The notes under the pieces: model-generated
Told to the model about the DNA's origin: nothing
Database searches by the model: none
What the model saw: the letters and a program-made list of their open reading frames with translations, nothing else
Source of the DNA: Pardosa pseudoannulata
Taxonomy: Eukaryota; Arthropoda; Arachnida; Araneae; Lycosidae
Assembly (NCBI GenBank): GCA_032207245.1
Contig: CM063506.1
Location: 19,830,075 to 19,894,074, forward strand
Length of the DNA: 64,000 bases
Direction of reading: 5' to 3'
Made by a program: the position numbers and the translations under genes
Shown here: positions 57,394 to 64,000 of the stretch, in pieces
Numbering within the stretch: the first letter of the stretch is position 1
Layout of the letters: each line of letters begins with the position of its first letter

Positions 57394-58491
57394 GAATAGT
57401 GATCCGCGGTCTCCCCAGGGATATACCGGTGGAGGATATCAAATCCGAACTATCTAAGTTAGGCTTCCCAGTTATCAAAGTGGCTCAACTTATTAAACGT
57501 AAAACCCAACTGCCAATGCCACTATTTCAAGTTCAACTCACCCCTACTGATGTTGCTAAAACTATTTTTGATCTTGATTCCCTGTTCTATATAAAAATTA
57601 CAATAGAACGCTATAGGGCACCCGTTAAGACTCAGCAGTGTCACAACTGCCAGCATTTTTATCATCATAGTGATAACTGTCTTATGCAGTCACGTTGCGT
57701 CAAGTTCGCAGATTTTCATAGTACGAAAGATTGCCCCTTGGGAACGGGGAAAATTGATTCCCCTAAATGTTGTAACTGCGGTGGTTCTCACCCCGCTAGC
57801 TACCAGGGCTGCCCTAGATACCCTAAGGTAAAAACTGTCATCCCTTCATCTGTATATGCAGTTCCCAAACCTTTATCGAAGTCTTTCGCTCAGGCGCTCT
57901 TGACAAATGTGACCTCAGCACCAGTTACTGTCCCATCTCAGCCCACCCCTATAGCTAATATTCAAAATTTTAATTCTGATAATATTAACTCTTTTACTAA
58001 TTCATCAAACCAACTGAGCGATATTATTAACGTATTAAACGAAATCAAAAATATGTTGGGAGTTCAACGAAATCTTAACTCAATTAAAAAACATCAAATG
58101 TAATATGGCCAGGGCTAAGACCTCTGAGGAACGCTTATTTACGTTCTTCTCGGGCCTTACCCAAGCCCCCTCCACTGGTCCCTAATTTGATTTCTTGCTA
58201 GATTATTTACATATGTTGCATGGTTATTTATTTCTGTTGTAACTTTCATTTTTTTCAATTCTTATGTTTTATTTCATTTATCACGTAATTGTTTGGATGT
58301 CCCTGGCCACTTAATTGGTTTTTTTTTTTTTGTATTCTATCCTTAATCTTTCTTTTCATTTATATGTGTTTCTTTTCCCCTTTTAGTTGTTTATTTCTCT
58401 GCTCGCTTCATTTTTGTGCTCACTTAGAAATCTCTGGATTAGAGGGCTCGGCCCAGAGAATCCAGTTGAACTTACATCTTGTAGATTGTAG
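57394..58491 (+). mobile_element. Jockey-type ORF1-only LINE derivative, copy 2
   Basis: Same insertion as 31269-32364, with the identical 15-bp target duplication ATCTAAAGAATCATT at 57379-57393 and 58492-58506. Confidence 0.9.
57399..58103 (+). pseudogene. Jockey-type ORF1, 5'-truncated but open, copy 2
   Basis: Counterpart of 31274-31978, also 234 residues and open. First knuckle CHNCQHFYHHSDNC; third CCNCGGSHPASYQGC, with the histidine that copy 1 has changed to tyrosine. No ATG at the start. Changes are concentrated in the first 500 bp; the last 200 bp are identical between copies. Confidence 0.88.
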
Positions 58492-58529
58492 ATCTAAAGA
58501 ATCATTCGTTCACTTACATCTGTGTGTGA

Positions 58530-59554
58530 TGGGAAATGCTGCGGATCTAAGCGATTTCGATAGCGGGCAGATTGTAATGGCTCGGAACAAGTATTTCCGA
58601 AACTGCACGACTCGTGGGTTGTTCGCGATCTTCAGTTGTTAGTACTTATGCAAAGTGGATTAATGACGGTGAAACCAGCAGTAGACGACATGGAATTGGA
58701 CGTCCACACGCTATCAAAGAAAAAGTCGTCGGAGATTGTCTCGCATGATGAAGCAAAACCGGAGCCAGACAGTGGCTCATCAGACAACCCAATACGATGC
58801 AGGGCCAAGTAGAATAGTATCGGAGCACACTGTTCAGCGGACACTGTTGGATATGCGGCTACGCAGCAAACGTCCCACTCGTGTGCCTTTGCTGACCAAG
58901 CGTCATCGCCAACTGCGCTTACGCTGGGTCCGAGAACATCGTGACTGGTCCATGGATCAGTGAGAGAGAGAGAGTTGCCTGGTATGATGAATCATAGTTT
59001 GTCATTCATCACAGCGATTGCCCTGTTAGGATACACCGTCTTCCAGGCGAACAGTTACTCCCTCAATGTACAGTAGGTCTTACACAGGCGGGTGGTGGTG
59101 GTATTATGATTTGGGGAATGTTCTCTTGGGGGTCTCTGGGACCCGTGGTTGTGGTAGAGCAGACCATGAATGCTACAGGGTATCTGAACATCATTGCGGA
59201 CCAGTTGCACCCTAACATGGCCTCTGTTTTTCCAGCTGGAAATGGAATGTTCCAACAGGACAACGCCCAGTGTCACAAGGCTAAAATTGTGTTGGAGTGG
59301 TTCCAGAAACATGATACTGAATTCTAGTTAATGTCCTGGCCGCCTATCTCAATCCGATAGAACATATTTGGGATATCATGGTATAGCAGCTCAGAGTTCA
59401 AAGACCACCAATTCGCAATATCTTGGATTTGCGTAACAGTTGCTTAAACATCTGGTACAACCTGTCTCTGGCCATCAACCAAGGACTTGTGGCATCCATG
59501 CCAAGGCGGGTTAAAGCTGTGTTGCGCGCCAAAGGTGGGCAAACTCGTTATTCA
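58530..59554 (+). pseudogene. Tc1-like transposase (DD36E), inactivated, copy 2
   Basis: Counterpart of 32400-33424 with the same main lesions (early deletion, TGA after DWSMDQ, TAG after HDTEF). The first catalytic region reads GMMNHSLSF-like out of frame. About six extra substitutions lie in the last 200 bp relative to copy 1. Confidence 0.9.
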
Positions 59555-59607
59555 CAGGTCCATAAACATTCGTATTGACAGGAACATAATGTTTTGGCTC
59601 TTGAATG

Positions 59608-60456
59608 TATATGCAGTGTTCTGTGGACCGTTTTAATGAGTGTGGTTAGGAAATTCAATTTTTAAGAAAGTGATTTGTACATTAAACCAATAACTTTATT
59701 ACTTGTATATTTTAGCATCCTATCTGTTGGGTAATTATCCCGTACTTTCGGTTTCGTCTATCAACGGAATTCTTCTTCGTAAACAAAATAATTTCAATAC
59801 ACTCGCGAAAGATTCCGTATTATAACCGATCACTAAGGAATTCTGGGTAAAAATATATTTGAGGGTGCCCCCTTGGCGAATTTGGCAATTTTTGTTTGGC
59901 GTCAATCCAAAATAAAGCAATTTGTCGCAATGTCACGAACTACTTTAATGCCTTTCTCATTCATTTTCATGTTTACAACAGCCAACAGACAAACAATAAA
60001 CTGCCCTTCCGTTTGAAACTAAAGCCAGAATTGTCATAATTTGAGAATTTGCCCTACTGCGTGAAATTGCCTTATTAACCTTACCAGCCGACATCCAACG
60101 CAGAACTAACTGGCCTCTGGAATTACATATATTGTTATACATTCAAAAATAGATCTAAAATCTAAAACAATCAAAATCAAGATTGGGTTTAAAAAAAAAA
60201 CTACAGACGTTTCCATAAATAAAACAACATTGGCGCTTGGCGATCAACCGCGATCACAACTTGGCGAGAATCAAGAGGCACCCTCAAATATTAACCGGAA
60301 TTCTGATACGAATAACTTCAAATAAATAAATACCCCAAAATAAAAACACATCTATTGTCATAGCGTACTTCATTCTTTATTCTAAACATTTTCCCTCGCA
60401 ATGTTACACTGTTGCCACTACTCCTATCCTTTTTGGAAAAGAAAAAATATCTAAAA
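59608..60456. other. segment with long inverted repeat, copy 2
   Basis: Counterpart of 33,479-34,327 with arms at about 59,838-59,879 and 60,260-60,304. Almost identical to copy 1. Confidence 0.45.
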
Positions 60457-63400
60457 CATGGTTCGTACACTTTTTTAATGGAAAAAATTAAGCACCATTC
60501 AAACTTTTTAAGCACCTCTTATCAGAAACATATCAGATAAAATAATGGTTATTACATTAGGTTCAACAAAAACATGAACAAAAGAGAGAGTGTATAAGTA
60601 AAAATTACAGACACAGAAGTCAAAATTTTGAGGAAAAAGAGGAGGAAAAAAAAAAGAGGTAGTTGAATAACTATTAAAAATTAATGTTCTGATTTACTTA
60701 ATACAAAAACAAGTGCCTAAATATGAAATATGAAAGTATCTAAATAACTTTTTATCAATATAAACAAGTACTTAAGTTTCCTAGTAAAAAATAATTTAAA
60801 ACAGATTCAAATCAGATGCTTCTTCAATTTGCCTAATTAAAAAAATAAATAAATTCACCTATACAGTTAAACTTTATTATATTAAACTTTGAGGAACCAT
60901 ATTGTTTGTTGGACTTAACTTTAGAAGAAACCTTAGAAGAAAAGTTCTTAAAGAACCTTTAAAAACTTTTTCTACTCTTTAATGTTAGATCTCAGAAAAT
61001 TATAACTTGTATAAGATTTACATAAGATTACATATAAGATTTATAAAAATATTATCTTTAATGATCTTAATTGACTAAAACCAAACAACTGATGGATCGC
61101 CTATTCGAATGACCAAAAATATAGACAAATGCAAAACTAGTTATTGCTTACTATTTTAACACTCAATTAACTTATAATCTTCTGTAGACGTGATGCCAGT
61201 ATCAAGATAGTGTAAAGAATTTCTTTGTCTTATACAACAAAATACATTTTCTTTCCTTGAGTAGGTGAACAAGATGTTATTAATTTCATGCACTTTGTTT
61301 TTAAATCTAGACACATATATTTAAATCTTTTCATAACTGCAAAAAAGTTTCATAAAAAATGAAGAAAAAAAACTTAGTAAATGACTGAAAAAAATTATCC
61401 TTTTACCTCATTCCTAAGATTCACTATAAATGTATAAAATGGACATTCACCATTTATGGATAAATTAGCATGCAAACAAAAGGAAAATCATAAGATCAAA
61501 ATTTTCATTTGTTATAAGCTGGTTTGTTAAAATAGGGATTTCAACAGTACACCAATAATTTAAAAGTCATTTCAAATAGCAAAGCTTTAAAATGCACTTC
61601 TAAACAAAACTTAAAAATTTTGTAACATTAACATTTGTTTTAAACTAGTTTGTAAAATTCTATTAATTTTTCTTAGATTGATTTATAATTAATGCTTAAA
61701 AAATACAGTATAAGTCTCATTTTTTTAGATGGACAATTTCAAAAAATTTTTAATAAAAGTACCAGACTCAGATGTTAAATATTAGATGGGAAAAAAGGAG
61801 GAACATGAAGTAAAAACGTAAATTAAAAAACAATTTAAAAATATTTATTTAATTTATATAATGCAAAAACAAGTACCTAAGTATAAAATATACCAGAAGC
61901 TAAATAATTTTTACTAATATAAACAATCACTCGAGTCTCCTAATCAAAAAATGTTAAAAACAGATTCAAATCAGAAGTTTCTCAAATATCCTAATTTAAA
62001 AAAAAAATTAATTATTTAAATGCGCATTTTAAATATCAAATTTTTAGAAGACATTTCTATAAACAAATTTTTAATTTTGTGACTGCAGAATTTCTTAAAT
62101 AGCAATAAAATCTATACCTTAATAGTTTGGAAAGATACAATAATTATCATTAGATTTAATTTTAATCAATGTCTAAAAACTCATGATTTAAATAATATAT
62201 GCACTGTATAAGGCTATTTTTTTAATTGGACAGTTAAAAAAAATTTTTTTTAAATAGTAATATTTCAGGACGATGATCGAATAGGACGGGATTGTTTTCG
62301 GTATCTGAGCCAGGGGGTTCGAATTGTACTTTAGACTAACAGATTTGTAACCATTTAGTTTGGTCTGAGAGCGCTAGAGTTTTCTTTTATGTTACCCGAC
62401 GGCTAAAGACATCGGAATATACTACTTAATTACTACGATTCTGAACGGCTACGAACAAAGAGCGGGATTCGAACCCGTGGCCGCGTAAAACCGATTCAGC
62501 TATAGGACTGATTTTTATTTTGATTGCCGTTAAAAGTTATGATTTTTCATCAACTTCAATGCGTACGCAAAACTTAACAAAAAAAAAAGTGCGGATTTTT
62601 CAACAATAAACTTCCGTGCATATCCAAAATTTCGTAAGTTATTTGCAACAGTGTCCTTTTCTCACAGACACTGCCCATAGCAGAAAATTCAGTCAATAAG
62701 ATAAAGTACCGTTTGAAATTACTATAGGAGGGATTGGAATGTCATTACTGTTACCGCGATATTAACTGAATACCGATATATAAAACAGTATTACGATCGG
62801 TCTACATGCACGTGAGTTCGGGAGATATCTATAAAGAAAGTATGCAGGTTGTTAAAACATAATTCTACCGTATGAGAGCCCCATATTATGATCGCACTAT
62901 TAATTATAATGGTACATTAAAAAATGCGCATTTTCTGGAATCGGAAACGGTTGTTTTTTTTACCAAAAACATAGAATTACGGCTTAATTATACTTTTATA
63001 CCTAGAACCACACAAGTTCTATATGTTTCATTTATACCGCGTCACACGGCTTTTTGACCTTGAAGCACGTGTTGCGAGCATCGACTGATAACATTTTCCT
63101 ACTCTTTGTCAGAAAAAAAATTGTGGACGCGGCAAAGAGAAAAAGGATATTAATAAAATTTATACATATGTGAGATAAAAAAAATTGCTTCTTCCTTTCT
63201 TTTTCTTTTTAATTTCCGAAATCTGTTTTTTTAGAATAAACCCACAAAAAAACATTCGGATCAGAATCATCCCTGAAGTCAATATTCGATATGCAAGTCC
63301 ATTTTTAAGCGCACAGGCTCGGAGTAACGGTTTTTTTCCCCTCTTGGGTTCAGAAACGGGTGGAAACAGATTTCTCGACACTACAATCGAAAAATTCAGG

Positions 63401-63977
63401 TCCCCCTTTGGTTTTGACACTTTGATCGTTATTTGCTAATTTTCAAACACCTGTACCGCCAATAAATAGCCTAAGATTTTTGTTCGAGGGGGGTGGGGTG
63501 AATATCCCTCAGAAACAAAATGTTAGAAAAACAAAGATGTTATCAAAACATGGGAAATATGCTGTGTATAATCCGTTCCACCATTACATAATTCCGTAAA
63601 TGTTGAGAAGAAAAAAAACGAATAAAAGGAGTGAATGGCCCAAAGAAAAAAGGAATAAAAGGCGGGAATAGCCGAAATAAAAGGAGGAATGTCGTAAAAT
63701 AAGGAATAAAGGACAGATTTCTAGAAAAAAGGAAAATGAGGAAAAAAAGGAGCGCTGCAGTGTCTGATTTCATTCACACTGAACGATTAATCCCGAGCGA
63801 CCTTTTATGATTTTCATAGACGATTTCGAAATATTCAAATAAAAACTGTCGGCAAGAAAAAAAAAATTAAGGACTTTAGGGGAAAATTAAGCACTCTTTA
63901 AGCACTTTTTAAGGCCTTAAAAACGCGTTTCGAAATTAAGCAGTTTTTAAGCACTTTTAAGCACCGTACGAACCTTG
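60457..63977. mobile_element. candidate 3.5-kb TIR element, copy 2
   Basis: Counterpart of 34328-37845, including CATGGTTCGTAC and CAAGGTTCGTAC ends, TAAAA flanks and the TTAAGCAC motifs. Only a few differences in the first 2.6 kb. Confidence 0.6.
62359..62511 (-). mobile_element. tRNA-derived SINE with A and B boxes, copy 2
   Basis: Counterpart of 36231-36383; B box at plus 62465-62475, identical. Confidence 0.7.
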
Positions 63978-64000
63978 TAAAACCATGGCGGTTACATTCT

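Larger units (their letters stand above)
57263..59607 (+). mobile_element. Tc1-like DD36E transposon with nested insertion, copy 2
   Basis: Counterpart of 31144-33478, TA outside both ends. The left terminal repeat has a local repeat of ACATTATGAC not seen in copy 1, and the right end has TTGAATG where copy 1 has TTGAGTG. Confidence 0.92.

Overview
This window is non-coding, transposon-packed nuclear DNA from an arthropod. A spider is my best guess (inference from how familiar the Tc1, BEL/Pao and LINE families look; not tested). It is AT-rich, with (AT)n/(GT)n microsatellites and many homopolymer frameshifts. I found no host protein-coding gene with recognisable exons, no bacterial-type operon and no CRISPR array. 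Nearly every coding signal belongs to a mobile element, and most are broken.

Left part (1-10.9 kb): a DUF4817-type mariner-like transposase remnant (1-1046), microsatellites, a second such remnant (3.4-3.96 kb), then three Tc1-like elements in a row: 4496-5699 (DD36E, decayed), 5733-6939 (DD36E, decayed) and 6966-8439 (DD34E, intact 342-residue transposase, inserted in a TA microsatellite). A Helitron-like non-autonomous element (8485-9141) and a short hAT element keeping only the C-terminal end of its transposase (9427-10422) follow.

Middle part (10.9-39.0 kb): a BEL/Pao retrotransposon whose reverse transcriptase and RNase H are gone and whose protease is split by a tRNA-derived SINE; a 5.9-kb full-length I-clade LINE on the minus strand with a perfect 15-bp target duplication; a 0.77-kb hAT element with a perfect 8-bp target duplication; a second, 3'-truncated LINE; a Gypsy gag-protease fragment; a DD36E Tc1 element carrying a Jockey-type piece that has ORF1 plus 3' region but no ORF2; and a 3.5-kb TIR element apparently sitting in the LTR of another BEL element. 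The sequence then stops at a 100-N gap (39001-39100).

Right part (39.1-64.0 kb): a second copy of 12,993-37,868 in the same order and orientation, mostly 1-3% different but only about 0.1% different over roughly 33.5-36.9 kb. Its position right after a gap suggests two overlapping, unmerged contigs (alleles) rather than a proven tandem duplication. The copies have copy-specific stops and frameshifts, so each helps in reading the other.

The most notable items are the nested insertions (Jockey in Tc1, SINE in BEL, TIR element in BEL LTR), each with target duplications readable in the sequence, the ORF1-only LINE, and the intact DD34E Tc1 element.
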